Below the pieces are notes generated by a model. It did not search any database. It worked only from the letters and a program-made list of their open reading frames with translations, and was not told the origin of the DNA. A program made the position numbers and the translations under genes. A DNA stretch of 64,000 nucleotides from Bradyrhizobium ontarionense. GTDB taxonomy: Bacteria; Pseudomonadota; Alphaproteobacteria; Rhizobiales; Xanthobacteraceae. How positions within the stretch are numbered: the first letter of the stretch is position 1; every line of letters begins with the position of its first letter. The stretch spans positions 4,898,001 to 4,962,000 of the forward strand of contig NZ_CP088156.1 in NCBI RefSeq assembly GCF_021088345.1, in the 5' to 3' direction. Positions 12,121 through 20,678 of this stretch are shown in pieces.

Positions 12121-14331
12121 CTACAGGAAGCTCTGAGGATCGACGTCGACCTCGAGCTTGAGATTGCCCTTGGGCTTCTCGGCATGCGCCAGCCAATGGC
12201 GCAGATAATCCGACAGGTCGAAATTGCGCGCCGTTTTCAGCAGCAGCCGGAAGCGGTAGCGGCCCTTGATGACGGCGAGCGGCGCCTCGGCCGGTCCGAG
12301 CAGCAACACCCCTTCCTCACGCGGCGCTGACGCCACCAGGCGGCGTGCGAAGCCTTCCGCGGTCGGCCGGTCTCCCGCCGAGATGATCAGGCTCGCGAGC
12401 CGCCCGAATGGCGGATAGCCCGTGCGCTCGCGGACGTCGATCTCGCTGGTGTAGAAGGCCTCGCGGTCGCAGGCGATCAGCGCCTTCATGACGGGATGCT
12501 CTGGCTGGTGGGTCTGCAGATAACCGCGGCCGCGGCCCTGCTCACGGCCGGCGCGGCCGATCACCTGGTTCAGCAGCTGCCAGGTGCGCTCGGCGGCGCG
12601 CGGATCGCCATTGCCGAGGCCGAGATCGGCATCGACCACGCCGACGAGATTGAGCCGCGGGAAGTTATGGCCCTTGGCGACGAGCTGGGTGCCGATGATG
12701 AGGTCGACGCGGCCCTCCGCGATCTCGGTGAGTTCGGCGCGCATGGCCTCGATCGAGGTGATCAGGTCGCTCGACAGCACCATGCTGCGGGCCTCCGGAA
12801 ACAGCGCTGCGGCCTCCTCCTGCAGGCGCTCCACGCCGGGCCCGACCGCAACCAGCGACTCCTCGGCGGCACAGTGCGGACAGGTCGGCGGGCGCGACAT
12901 CGAGAACCCGCAATGGTGGCAGACCAGCCGCTGGCGGAAACGATGATCGACCAGCCAAGCGTCGCAGATGGTGCAGGCGAAGCGATGGCCGCAGGCGCGG
13001 CAAAGGGTCAGCGGCGCATAGCCGCGGCGGTTCAGGAACAGCAGCGCCTGCTCGCCGCGCTCGATCGCGGTGCGGATCTCGCCCGCCAGCCGCGGCGAGA
13101 CGTAGCGTCCGCGCGGCGGCGGCTCGCGCCGGAGATCGATGGCCTCGATATGCGGCATGTGCTGGCCGCCGAAGCGCGACGGCAGCGCCACGCGCTGGTA
13201 GCGGCCCTTGCGGGCATTGACCTCGGTCTCCACCGAGGGCGTGGCCGACGCCAGCACCACCGGGATCTTGGCGATGTGGCCGCGCACCACGGCCATGTCG
13301 CGGGCATGATAGTGCGCGCCCTCGTCCTGTTTGTAGGCCTGATCGTGCTCCTCATCGACGATGATGAGCCCGAGATCGGCGTAGGGCAGAAACAGCGCCG
13401 AGCGGGCGCCGACCACGACCGGCGCTTCGCCCGCCGCGATCGCCGCCCAGTTGCGCTGGCGGTTACGGGGGGTCAGCTCGGAATGCCATTCCAACGGCCG
13501 GACGCCGAAGCGGCGGGCGAAGCGCTCGAGGAACTGGCCCGTCAGCGCGATCTCCGGCATCAGGATCAGCGACTGGCGCCCGCGACGGACCGTCTCGGCC
13601 ACCGCCTCGAAATAGACCTCGGTCTTGCCGGAGCCGGTGACGCCGTCGAGCAGCGCCACTTGAAAAGTGCCGTTCGCCGCCAGCGTCCGCATCGCCTCAA
13701 CGCCGGCCTGCTGGGCGTCGAAGAACTCCGGCCGAGCGAAGTCGGGATCGGGCGAAGGCGGCGCCAGCGCCCTTGGCATCGCCTCCACCGTCAAGGTGCC
13801 CTCGTCGACGAGCCCGTCGATCACGCCGGTGGAGACGCCGACCTCGCGCGCGAGGTCGGACTTGCCGTGCAGCAGGCCGTCGGACACGGCCTCGATGACG
13901 CGGCGACGCGCGGGCGTCAGCCGCTTCGGCGCCTCGCCGACCAGCCTCACACCGAGGCGGAGGCGCTCCGGCCCGAGATGCTCGCCCATGCGCAGGGACA
14001 TCCGCAACACCATGCCGCGCGGCGACAGCGTATAGTTGGCGACCCAGTCGATCAGGGAGCGCAGCTCGGGCTTGAGCGGCGGCACATCGAGCTTCTCGCT
14101 GACGTCCTTGAGCCGGTTGTGCAGGCGTGGATCGGGATTGGCGTTGTCGGCCCAGACCACGGCCAGCACCTCGCGCGGCCCGAGCGGCACGCCGACGACA
14201 TCGCCCGGCTTCAACTCCATGCCCCGCGGCACGCGGTAGGAATAGGTATGGTCGAGCGCGACTGGAACCAGCACGTCGACCACGCGGGTCGATGCGGCAG
14301 CGCCGGGAAAGAGGTCGGTCGCGCGGTCCAT
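12121..14331 (-). CDS. priA: Primosomal protein N' (replication restart helicase)
   Basis: PriA is a 3'-5' superfamily 2 helicase that reloads the replisome at stalled forks. 736 residues from the start at 14331 (MDRATDLFPG). The N-terminal DNA-binding domain comes first; helicase motifs GVTGSGKTEVY (Walker A), IIVDEEHDQAYKQ (DEEH box) and ATPSVET follow. A zinc-binding insertion with paired cysteines (LCRACGHRFACTICDAW, LVCHHCG, CPHC) sits after motif III. The GTQLVAKGHNFPRL and VIGRAGREQGRG motifs complete the helicase. It is transcribed away from xerC, separated by a long palindromic repeat. Confidence 0.97.
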   Translation of the reverse strand: MDRATDLFPGAAASTRVVDVLVPVALDHTYSYRVPRGMELKPGDVVGVPLGPREVLAVVWADNANPDPRLHNRLKDVSEKLDVPPLKPELRSLIDWVANYTLSPRGMVLRMSLRMGEHLGPERLRLGVRLVGEAPKRLTPARRRVIEAVSDGLLHGKSDLAREVGVSTGVIDGLVDEGTLTVEAMPRALAPPSPDPDFARPEFFDAQQAGVEAMRTLAANGTFQVALLDGVTGSGKTEVYFEAVAETVRRGRQSLILMPEIALTGQFLERFARRFGVRPLEWHSELTPRNRQRNWAAIAAGEAPVVVGARSALFLPYADLGLIIVDEEHDQAYKQDEGAHYHARDMAVVRGHIAKIPVVLASATPSVETEVNARKGRYQRVALPSRFGGQHMPHIEAIDLRREPPPRGRYVSPRLAGEIRTAIERGEQALLFLNRRGYAPLTLCRACGHRFACTICDAWLVDHRFRQRLVCHHCGFSMSRPPTCPHCAAEESLVAVGPGVERLQEEAAALFPEARSMVLSSDLITSIEAMRAELTEIAEGRVDLIIGTQLVAKGHNFPRLNLVGVVDADLGLGNGDPRAAERTWQLLNQVIGRAGREQGRGRGYLQTHQPEHPVMKALIACDREAFYTSEIDVRERTGYPPFGRLASLIISAGDRPTAEGFARRLVASAPREEGVLLLGPAEAPLAVIKGRYRFRLLLKTARNFDLSDYLRHWLAHAEKPKGNLKLEVDVDPQSFL

Positions 14332-14460
14332 GAGAGCGGAGGTAGCCTTGATCCGGCTGAAGCGAAAGCCGCCCGGCAAAGTTAGCGAACGGTAAACGAA
14401 GGAGGTGCGATATATGGGATCATCATGAGATGAGGTCGAGTATTTTCGGCACCCGCGGCG

Positions 14461-14607
14461 CACCCTCTCCCCCTGTGGGAGAGGGTGGCGAGAATGAGCG
14501 AAGCGAAATTCGCGCCGGGTGAGGGGTCTGTCTCCGCGGATGCAGACCCCTCACCCGGCTTCGATGCTACGCATCTCAGCCACCCTCTCCCACAAGGGGA
14601 GAGGGTG
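14461..14607. repeat. Compound palindromic repeat, family C copy 1
   Basis: Two near-identical hairpins built from CACCCTCTCCC/GGGAGAGGGTG arms (14461-14487 and 14581-14607) flank a longer inverted pair (CCGGGTGAGGGGTCTG region near 14516 with its complement ending near 14559). It occupies the priA-xerC divergent region, so promoters for both genes must lie beside or within it. A degenerate relative lies between ccmA and ccmB. Confidence 0.85.
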
Positions 14608-14672
14608 CACCGAGCATGTCGCCAAACTTCGATCGACATCATCAGTACGATGAATCGTCAGGTGCGCGCGAC

Positions 14673-15659
14673 ATGATGGCAACGACGGCAAAAGCGACTG
14701 ACAACGTTTCCGCCGCCCTCGACCTCATCGGCGCCGATGACGGCATGATGCGCGCGATGGTGCAGTGGCTGGCGCATCTGCGCAGCGAACGGCGGCTGTC
14801 GCCGAAGACCGTTGAGGCCTATGCGCGCGACCTCCGGCAGTGCCTGCAATTCCTCTGCACCCATTGGGGCGCGCAGGTCACGCTGGCGCGGTTTGCCGCG
14901 CTCGAAGCCACAGACATCCGCGCCTTCATGGCGATGCGCCGCGCCGACGACATCGCCGGCCGGTCCTTGATGCGGACGCTTGCGGGCTTGCGCTCGTTCG
15001 GCCGCTTCCTCGAGCGCGAGGGCAAGGGCAAGGTCGGGGCGTTGTCGGCGATCCGGGCGCCGAAGATCGCCAAGAGCCTGCCGAAACCGCTGCCGATGGA
15101 CGCCGCCAAGCGTCTCGCCGACGTCGACGAGCGCGCCGGCGAGGCCCGCGAGACCTGGGTGCTGGCCCGCGACGCCGCCGTCATGGCCCTGCTGTACGGC
15201 TCGGGCCTGCGCATTTCGGAAGCGCTCGGCTTGAAACGGCGCGAGGTGCCGCGTCCGGGCGAGGGCGACGTGCTGGTCGTGACCGGCAAGGGCAACAAGA
15301 CCCGCATGGTGCCGGTGCTGCAGAACGTGCTGCAGCTGATCGACGACTATGCCAGGCTCTGCCCCTATCTGCTGCCGGTCGAAGGGCCGATGTTCGTCGG
15401 CGCCAAGGGCGGCCCCCTAAGCCCGCGCATCATCCAGCTGGCGATGGAGCGGCTGCGCGGGGCGCTGGGGCTACCCGACAGCGCCACGCCGCACGCGCTG
15501 CGCCATTCGTTCGCGACGCACCTGCTGTCGCGCGGCGGCGATCTGCGCGCTATCCAGGAGCTGCTCGGCCACGCCTCGCTGTCGACGACGCAGATCTATA
15601 CCGGCATCGACGCGGAGCGGCTGCTGCAGGTCTACGCGTCAGCGCATCCGCGGCGGTGA
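14673..15659 (+). CDS. xerC: Site-specific tyrosine recombinase XerC
   Basis: XerC resolves chromosome dimers at dif together with XerD. About 328 residues with a start at 14673 or 14676; an upstream ATG at 14616 lies close to the palindromic repeat and is less likely. The N-terminal SAM-like domain (WLAHLRSERRLSPKTVEAY) binds the core arm. The catalytic set is visible: Arg in LLYGSGLRISEAL, Lys in TGKGNKTRMVP, His-x-x-Arg in HALRHSFATHLL, His in LLGHASLSTTQIYT, and the nucleophilic Tyr in that last motif. XerC rather than XerD is inferred from the priA neighbourhood seen in rhizobia. Confidence 0.93.
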   Translation: MMATTAKATDNVSAALDLIGADDGMMRAMVQWLAHLRSERRLSPKTVEAYARDLRQCLQFLCTHWGAQVTLARFAALEATDIRAFMAMRRADDIAGRSLMRTLAGLRSFGRFLEREGKGKVGALSAIRAPKIAKSLPKPLPMDAAKRLADVDERAGEARETWVLARDAAVMALLYGSGLRISEALGLKRREVPRPGEGDVLVVTGKGNKTRMVPVLQNVLQLIDDYARLCPYLLPVEGPMFVGAKGGPLSPRIIQLAMERLRGALGLPDSATPHALRHSFATHLLSRGGDLRAIQELLGHASLSTTQIYTGIDAERLLQVYASAHPRR

Positions 15660-15740
15660 CATCTTTCGTTCATATCGTTTCGCTTGCGCGCACCGCGCTG
15701 TTCCGGCAATCGTCGCCCCCATGGATCCGGAGGGGAACAA

Positions 15741-16331
15741 ATGAGCGCACATGAGAGCATGGAGCATGCGGAGCACGCCGAGCACGCCTCGGGCGAGAAC
15801 AGGAAGATCGCGCTGCTGATCTCGGTGATCGCACTGTGCCTGGCGTTGTCGGAGACTCTCGGCAAGGGCGCGCAGACCGAGTCGATCAGCAAGAACGTCG
15901 AGGCGTCCAATCTCTGGGCCTTCTTCCAGGCCAAGACGATCCGCCGTACCGTGGTGCAGACGACGGCGGAACAGGGCAAGCTCAATCTCGCTGCGATGCC
16001 TGATGAGGCCACCAAGGCGGCGCTGCAGAAGCAGATCGACGATTGGCAGAAGACTGCCGGGCGCTACCGCTCCGAGCCGGAAACCGGCGAGGGCAGCGAG
16101 CAGCTCGCCGAACGCGCCAAGCACGCCGAGGAAGAGCGCGACCTCGCGACCGCCAAGTATCATCACTACGAGCTGGCGTCGGCCGCTTTCCAGATCGCGA
16201 TCGTGCTGGCCTCGGCGACGATCATCACCGGTATGCTGGTGCTGGCCTGGGTATCGGGCGGGCTGGCCCTGGTCGGGATCGCAATGACCGTGCTCGGCCT
16301 GGTCGAGCCCCACCTGCTGCACCTGCACTGA
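15741..16331 (+). CDS. DUF4337 family membrane protein
   Basis: 196 residues from 15741, with a good ribosome-binding site (GGAGGGG, six bases before the ATG). The N-terminus is Glu/His-rich (MEHAEHAEHASGE), followed by a hydrophobic segment (about 24-42). A helical, charged middle (about 45-140) looks coiled-coil-like, and two hydrophobic segments lie near the C-terminus (about 145-165 and 168-190). This matches DUF4337, a family without known function. It is 82 bp downstream of xerC on the same strand. Confidence 0.8.
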   Translation: MSAHESMEHAEHAEHASGENRKIALLISVIALCLALSETLGKGAQTESISKNVEASNLWAFFQAKTIRRTVVQTTAEQGKLNLAAMPDEATKAALQKQIDDWQKTAGRYRSEPETGEGSEQLAERAKHAEEERDLATAKYHHYELASAAFQIAIVLASATIITGMLVLAWVSGGLALVGIAMTVLGLVEPHLLHLH

Positions 16332-16392
16332 TCGGCTCACATCAGGCGGCGGATATCCGCCGCCCCTACCCCGCAGATGCAGAGGATGTTGA

Positions 16393-16923
16393 TCAGCGCG
16401 CCTGCTGCACGCTCCTGCGGAAGCGAAGGATCAGGCGGAGGACACGCGCCGACCAGCCGTCGGCGCTGCCGCCAATGATTTCGTTGATGCGCTGCTTGAT
16501 CGGTTCGACCAGGGCTGCGGCTTTCAGACGCAGCGCAAGCACGGCGCCATAGACGCGCGCGAACCACGGCATCTGCAACAGCTTCGGCCGCGTCACGTCG
16601 AAGATGAAGGCCGTGACGCCGACGCCGAGAAACTTGCCGAACACGATCGTGGCGATAGCGCTGGTCCAATGATGGTGCATCAGCAACCACATCCCGACCA
16701 GCTTCAGCGGAAACAGCAGCACCACCGGGACGATGAACACAATGAGCGTCATGGCCGGCGACAGCGTGTCGATGCGCGCGGCCAGCCACTGCTTCGAGGC
16801 GCGCAACGGGATCGCCGCGACGATGCGCGCCACGATCGGTTCGAGATGGTCCCACAGCCAAGCTTCGATCAGGAAGATGATCGCGAGCAGGACCCAGAAC
16901 GGCTGAAGCAGGCGGCGCAGCAT
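16393..16923 (-). CDS. Conserved hypothetical membrane protein
   Basis: 176 residues, not a family I can name. Three hydrophobic stretches are visible: about 7-25 (PFWVLLAIIFLIEAWLW), 56-82 (MTLIVFIVPVVLLFPLKLVGMW) and 87-110 (SAIATIVFGKFLGVGVTAFIF). The C-terminal 60 residues are basic and helical (RVLRLILRFRRS). Rhizobial genomes carry similar small membrane proteins; no catalytic motif is visible. It is convergent with the DUF4337 gene. Confidence 0.75.
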   Translation of the reverse strand: MLRRLLQPFWVLLAIIFLIEAWLWDHLEPIVARIVAAIPLRASKQWLAARIDTLSPAMTLIVFIVPVVLLFPLKLVGMWLLMHHHWTSAIATIVFGKFLGVGVTAFIFDVTRPKLLQMPWFARVYGAVLALRLKAAALVEPIKQRINEIIGGSADGWSARVLRLILRFRRSVQQAR

Positions 16924-17048
16924 GGGACTCCATCTCGGCCCGGCCTCGGGCGTGAGGCCGCCATGACGATAGGACCTCGCGCCTTGCCGTTTGGTTCAGC
17001 GTCACCAGCCGGCGTTTCGCGCCAGCCGATCACGCCTCCGGGCGTCGA

Positions 17049-18452
17049 TCACATATGGATGGCGCGCTTGGCCACCGCAAGCGCGGCTTCCTTGACGGCC
17101 TCCGACCGCGTCGGATGCGCGTGGCAGGTACGTGCCAGATCCTCGGCAGAGCCACCGAACTCCATCAATACGGCGGCTTCGTGAATCATTTCGCCGGCCT
17201 CGCGACCGATGATGTGAGCGCCGAGCACGCGATCCGTCTTCGCATCTGCGAGGATCTTCACAAAACCGTCAGTGGTCTGATTGACCTTCGAGCGACCATT
17301 GGCGGTAAACGGAAACTTACCGACGGTGTAGGCTGTGCCGGCCTGCTTCAGCTCGTCCTCGGTCTTGCCGACGGTAGCCACTTCAGGCGTCGTGTAGACC
17401 ACGCCCGGGATGACGTCGTAGTTCACGTGCCCGGCCTGGCCCGCGAGAATTTCCGCGACGGCCACACCTTCGTCCTCGGCCTTGTGCGCGAGCATGGGAC
17501 CTGCGACGACGTCGCCAATCGCGTAGACGCCCGGCACGCTGGTCGCGAAATGATGATCGATCTGGACGCGGCCGCGGTTGTCGAGGACGACGCCCGCCTC
17601 CTGCAGGCCGAGCCCGTCGGTGTAGGGCACGCGGCCGATCGCAACCAGCACGACATCGGCTTCGATCGTCTCCGCCGCACCGCCGGCCGCGGGCTCGATG
17701 GTCGCGGCGAGCTTCGCGCCCGACGTGTTGACCGCGCTGACCTTGGCGCCGAGCTTGAACGCAAAACCCTGCTTCTCGAGGATGCGCTGGAACTGCTTGG
17801 CGATCTCGCTGTCCATGCCGGGCAGGATGCGATCGAGGAATTCGACCACGGTGACCTTGGCGCCGAGACGACGCCACACCGAACCGAGCTCCAGCCCGAT
17901 CACGCCGGCGCCGACCACGAGCAGGCTCGAAGGCACCTTGTCGAGCGACAGCGCGCCGGTCGACGACACGATGCGCGTCTCGTCGATCTCGATGCCCTTG
18001 AGCCGCGCGATGTCCGAGCCGGTGGCGATGACGATGTTCTTGGTCTCGACGGTCTGGCTGGTGCCGTCAGCGCCAGTGACCTGCAGCTTGCCGGTGCCCA
18101 GGATCTTGCCCTTGCCCACGAGCACGTCGATCTTGTTCTTCTTCATCAGGAACTCGACGCCCTTGACGTTGCCGTCGATGCCCTGCTGCTTGAAGTTCAT
18201 CATCGCCGGCAGATCGAGCTCAGGCTGCGACACCTTGACGCCCATCTTGGCGAAGGAGTGCCCGGCCTCCTCGAACAGTTCGGACGCGTGCAGCAGCGCC
18301 TTCGAGGGCATGCAGCCGACGTTGAGACAGGTGCCGCCGAGGGTGGCGTTCTTCTCGACCACGGCGACCTTCATGCCGAGTTGTGCCGCGCGGATGGCGC
18401 AGACATAGCCTCCAGGTCCGGTGCCGATGACGACGAGATCGTAAGATGCCAT
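17049..18452 (-). CDS. lpdA: Dihydrolipoyl dehydrogenase (E3)
   Basis: E3 reoxidises dihydrolipoamide on the E2 subunit and reduces NAD+. 467 residues; the FAD-binding motif [11 protein letters not shown] is at 10-20, the redox-active disulfide CLNVGC at Cys42/Cys47, the NAD-binding [13 protein letters not shown] in the middle, and the C-terminal [10 protein letters not shown] catalytic His/Glu pair. Its position as last gene of the suc cluster argues that it serves 2-oxoglutarate dehydrogenase, although E3 can be shared with pyruvate dehydrogenase. Confidence 0.97.
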   Translation of the reverse strand: MASYDLVVIGTGPGGYVCAIRAAQLGMKVAVVEKNATLGGTCLNVGCMPSKALLHASELFEEAGHSFAKMGVKVSQPELDLPAMMNFKQQGIDGNVKGVEFLMKKNKIDVLVGKGKILGTGKLQVTGADGTSQTVETKNIVIATGSDIARLKGIEIDETRIVSSTGALSLDKVPSSLLVVGAGVIGLELGSVWRRLGAKVTVVEFLDRILPGMDSEIAKQFQRILEKQGFAFKLGAKVSAVNTSGAKLAATIEPAAGGAAETIEADVVLVAIGRVPYTDGLGLQEAGVVLDNRGRVQIDHHFATSVPGVYAIGDVVAGPMLAHKAEDEGVAVAEILAGQAGHVNYDVIPGVVYTTPEVATVGKTEDELKQAGTAYTVGKFPFTANGRSKVNQTTDGFVKILADAKTDRVLGAHIIGREAGEMIHEAAVLMEFGGSAEDLARTCHAHPTRSEAVKEAALAVAKRAIHM

Positions 18453-18494
18453 GATCGAATGTTCCGTGAGATTGCAGTCTGAGGAAAGCGACGG

Positions 18495-19241
18495 TCAGCG
18501 TCCGCCCGACACGTCGAGAATGGCCGAAGTCACGTAGGAGGCCTCGTCCGACAGCAGCCAGACGATGGCATTGGCGATTTCCTCTGCGGAGCCGACGCGC
18601 TTCATCGGCACCATATGGGCCAGACGGTGCGCACGGTCGGGCTCGCCGCCGGAGGCATGGATCTCGGTATCGATCAGGCCCGGGCGAATGGCCGCGACGC
18701 GAATGCCTTCGCTCGCGACCTCATGGGCGAGACCCACCGTGAAGGAGTCGATGGCACCCTTCGAGGCGGCGTAGTCGACGTAAGTGTTGGGCGAGCCGAG
18801 CTTGGCGGCGACCGACGACAGATTGATGATGACGCCGCCCTGGCCGCCGTGGCGGGTGGACATCCGCTTCACGGCCTCGCGCGCGCACAGGATGCTGCCG
18901 GTGACGTTGACCGCCATCATGCGCTGGATGCGTTCGGCGCTCATCTCGTCGACCCGTGACGTGGGCCCGACGATGCCGGCATTGTTGATCAGCGCGCCCA
19001 GCGTGCCGAGCTTGTCGGCTGCCTTGAACAGAGCCAGGATGTCATGCTCGTGGCCGACATCGCATTTGACCGCGATGGCCTTGCCGTTCTTAGCCTCGAT
19101 GGCGGCCACGGTGCTCTGCGCCGCCGCTTCGTTGCTGGCGTAGCCGACCACGATCTTGAAGCCGCGCGATGCGGCGGCAATCGCGGTGGCGCGGCCGATG
19201 CCGCGGCTGCCGCCGGTGATCACTGCAACTCGATCGGTCAT
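18495..19241 (-). CDS. SDR family NAD(P)-dependent oxidoreductase
   Basis: 248 residues of classical short-chain dehydrogenase. The cofactor motif TGGSRGIG is at about 9-16, NNAG near 87, the catalytic Ser in NLSSVAAKLG, and the Tyr-x-x-x-Lys motif in YVDYAASKGAID. The C-terminal VTSAILDVSGGR resembles FabG-like 3-oxoacyl-ACP or sugar/glucose dehydrogenases, but the substrate cannot be told. It sits inside the 2-oxoglutarate dehydrogenase cluster, 64 bp after sucB and 42 bp before lpdA, all on the same strand, so it is very likely cotranscribed. Confidence 0.9.
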   Translation of the reverse strand: MTDRVAVITGGSRGIGRATAIAAASRGFKIVVGYASNEAAAQSTVAAIEAKNGKAIAVKCDVGHEHDILALFKAADKLGTLGALINNAGIVGPTSRVDEMSAERIQRMMAVNVTGSILCAREAVKRMSTRHGGQGGVIINLSSVAAKLGSPNTYVDYAASKGAIDSFTVGLAHEVASEGIRVAAIRPGLIDTEIHASGGEPDRAHRLAHMVPMKRVGSAEEIANAIVWLLSDEASYVTSAILDVSGGR

Positions 19242-19305
19242 GATGGCCCCCTTAGCGTCGAGGCGCGCTTTCGGCGCGCCTCGAAGATCAAGATTCCGGT
19301 CCGGC

Positions 19306-20544
19306 TCAGAGATCCAGCACCAGCCGCGCCGGATCTTCCAGGCTCTCCTTGACGCGCACCAGGAAGGTCACCGCCTCCTTGCCGTCAATGACACGATGGT
19401 CGTAGGACAGCGCCAGATACATCATCGGGCGCACCTCGATCTTGCCGCCGATCACGACCGGGCGCTCCTGGATCTTGTGCATGCCGAGAATGCCGGACTG
19501 CGGCGCGTTCAGGATCGGCGTCGACATCAGCGAGCCGTAGATGCCGCCATTGGTGATCGTGAAGGTGCCGCCCTGCATCTCGTCGATCTTGAGCTGGCCG
19601 TCACGGGCGCGGCGGCCGAAATCGGCAATGCCCTTCTCGATGTCGGCGATCGACTTGTGGTCGCAGTCGCGCACGACCGGCACGACCAGGCCCTTGTCGG
19701 TGCCGACGGCGACGCCGATGTGATAGTAGTTCTTGTAGATCAGGTCCGAACCGTCGATCTCGGCGTTGACGGCCGGGATGTCCTTGAGCCCCTGCACGAC
19801 GGCCTTGGTGAAGAAGCCCATGAAGCCGAGCTTGGAGCCGTGCTTCTTCTCGAACACGTCCTTGTACTGGCTGCGCAGCGCCATCACGTTGGTCATGTCG
19901 ACCTCGTTGAAGGTCGTCAGCATGGCGGCCGTGTTCTGCACGTCCTTGAGCCGCCGCGCGATGGTCTGGCGCAGCCGGGTCATCTTCACGCGCTCCTCGC
20001 GCGCGGCATCGTCGGCCGGCGAGGGGCTGCGCACCTGCACCGAGGCGGCGGGCTGATTGACCGGGGTCGGCGCGGCCGCGGCGCGCTCGATCGCGGCCAG
20101 CATGTCGCCCTTGGTGACGCGGCCATCCTTGCCCGAGCCCGGAACGGTGGTGGCGTCGACACCGCTCTCCGCGGAGAGCTTGCGCACCGACGGCGCCTGC
20201 GGCGTATCGGCGGGCAGCGCCTTGGCCGGCGCAGCGGCGGCGGCGGGCGGCGCGGCCGAAGCGACGGGCTTCGCCGCGGCCGGCGCGGGCGCGGGCTTGG
20301 CCGCCACGGCACCATCATTGATCTGGCCGAGCAGCGCACCGACGGCGACGGTCTCGCCGTCCTTGGCGACGATCTCGCCCAGCGTGCCGGCCGACGGCGC
20401 CGGCACCTCGATCGTCACCTTGTCGGTCTCGAGCTCGACGAGCGGCTCGTCCACCGCCACCGCGTCGCCGGCCTTCTTGAACCAGCGGCCGATGGTGGCT
20501 TCGGTAACGGATTCACCAAGCGTCGGAACGCGAATTTCAGTCAT
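19306..20544 (-). CDS. sucB: 2-oxoglutarate dehydrogenase E2, dihydrolipoyllysine succinyltransferase
   Basis: E2 core of the 2-oxoglutarate dehydrogenase complex; it transfers the succinyl group to CoA. 412 residues from 20544 ([13 protein letters not shown]). The lipoyl domain (1-75) has its lipoylation Lys42 in ETDKV. An Ala/Pro-rich linker leads to the peripheral subunit-binding domain ([20 protein letters not shown], about 115-150). A second linker precedes the catalytic acetyltransferase domain with His383 in [12 protein letters not shown]-rich hairpin separates it from sucA upstream. Confidence 0.97.
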   Translation of the reverse strand: MTEIRVPTLGESVTEATIGRWFKKAGDAVAVDEPLVELETDKVTIEVPAPSAGTLGEIVAKDGETVAVGALLGQINDGAVAAKPAPAPAAAKPVASAAPPAAAAAPAKALPADTPQAPSVRKLSAESGVDATTVPGSGKDGRVTKGDMLAAIERAAAAPTPVNQPAASVQVRSPSPADDAAREERVKMTRLRQTIARRLKDVQNTAAMLTTFNEVDMTNVMALRSQYKDVFEKKHGSKLGFMGFFTKAVVQGLKDIPAVNAEIDGSDLIYKNYYHIGVAVGTDKGLVVPVVRDCDHKSIADIEKGIADFGRRARDGQLKIDEMQGGTFTITNGGIYGSLMSTPILNAPQSGILGMHKIQERPVVIGGKIEVRPMMYLALSYDHRVIDGKEAVTFLVRVKESLEDPARLVLDL

Positions 20545-20642
20545 GGTCTTTATCCTCAATAACCCGTGCGGTCATAAAGCCCGCCCGCCATCGCCTTGCA
20601 GCGAGCAGGCGATGCGGTACGGACGATCAACGCGATGTACTT

Positions 20643-20665
20643 GCGCCCCGCATGTCGCGGGGCGC
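20643..20665. repeat. GC-rich hairpin between sucA and sucB
   Basis: A 9-bp stem (20643-20651 with 20657-20665) has a five-base loop. No T-run follows on the operon strand, so it is more likely an mRNA stability or processing element than a terminator. It may let sucA and sucB be expressed at different levels. Confidence 0.6.
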
Positions 20666-20678
20666 GTCTAAGGCAGGT

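Noticed and set aside
14461..14607. Repeat series between priA and xerC considered as a CRISPR or a dif site
   Set aside because: The units are inverted hairpins, not regularly spaced direct repeats, and there are no spacers or cas genes; the dif consensus is not seen.
17055..18482. A 475-codon open frame antisense to lpdA, and similar ones opposite priA, atpA and leuC
   Set aside because: These result from high third-position GC; none has a plausible domain or ribosome-binding site.
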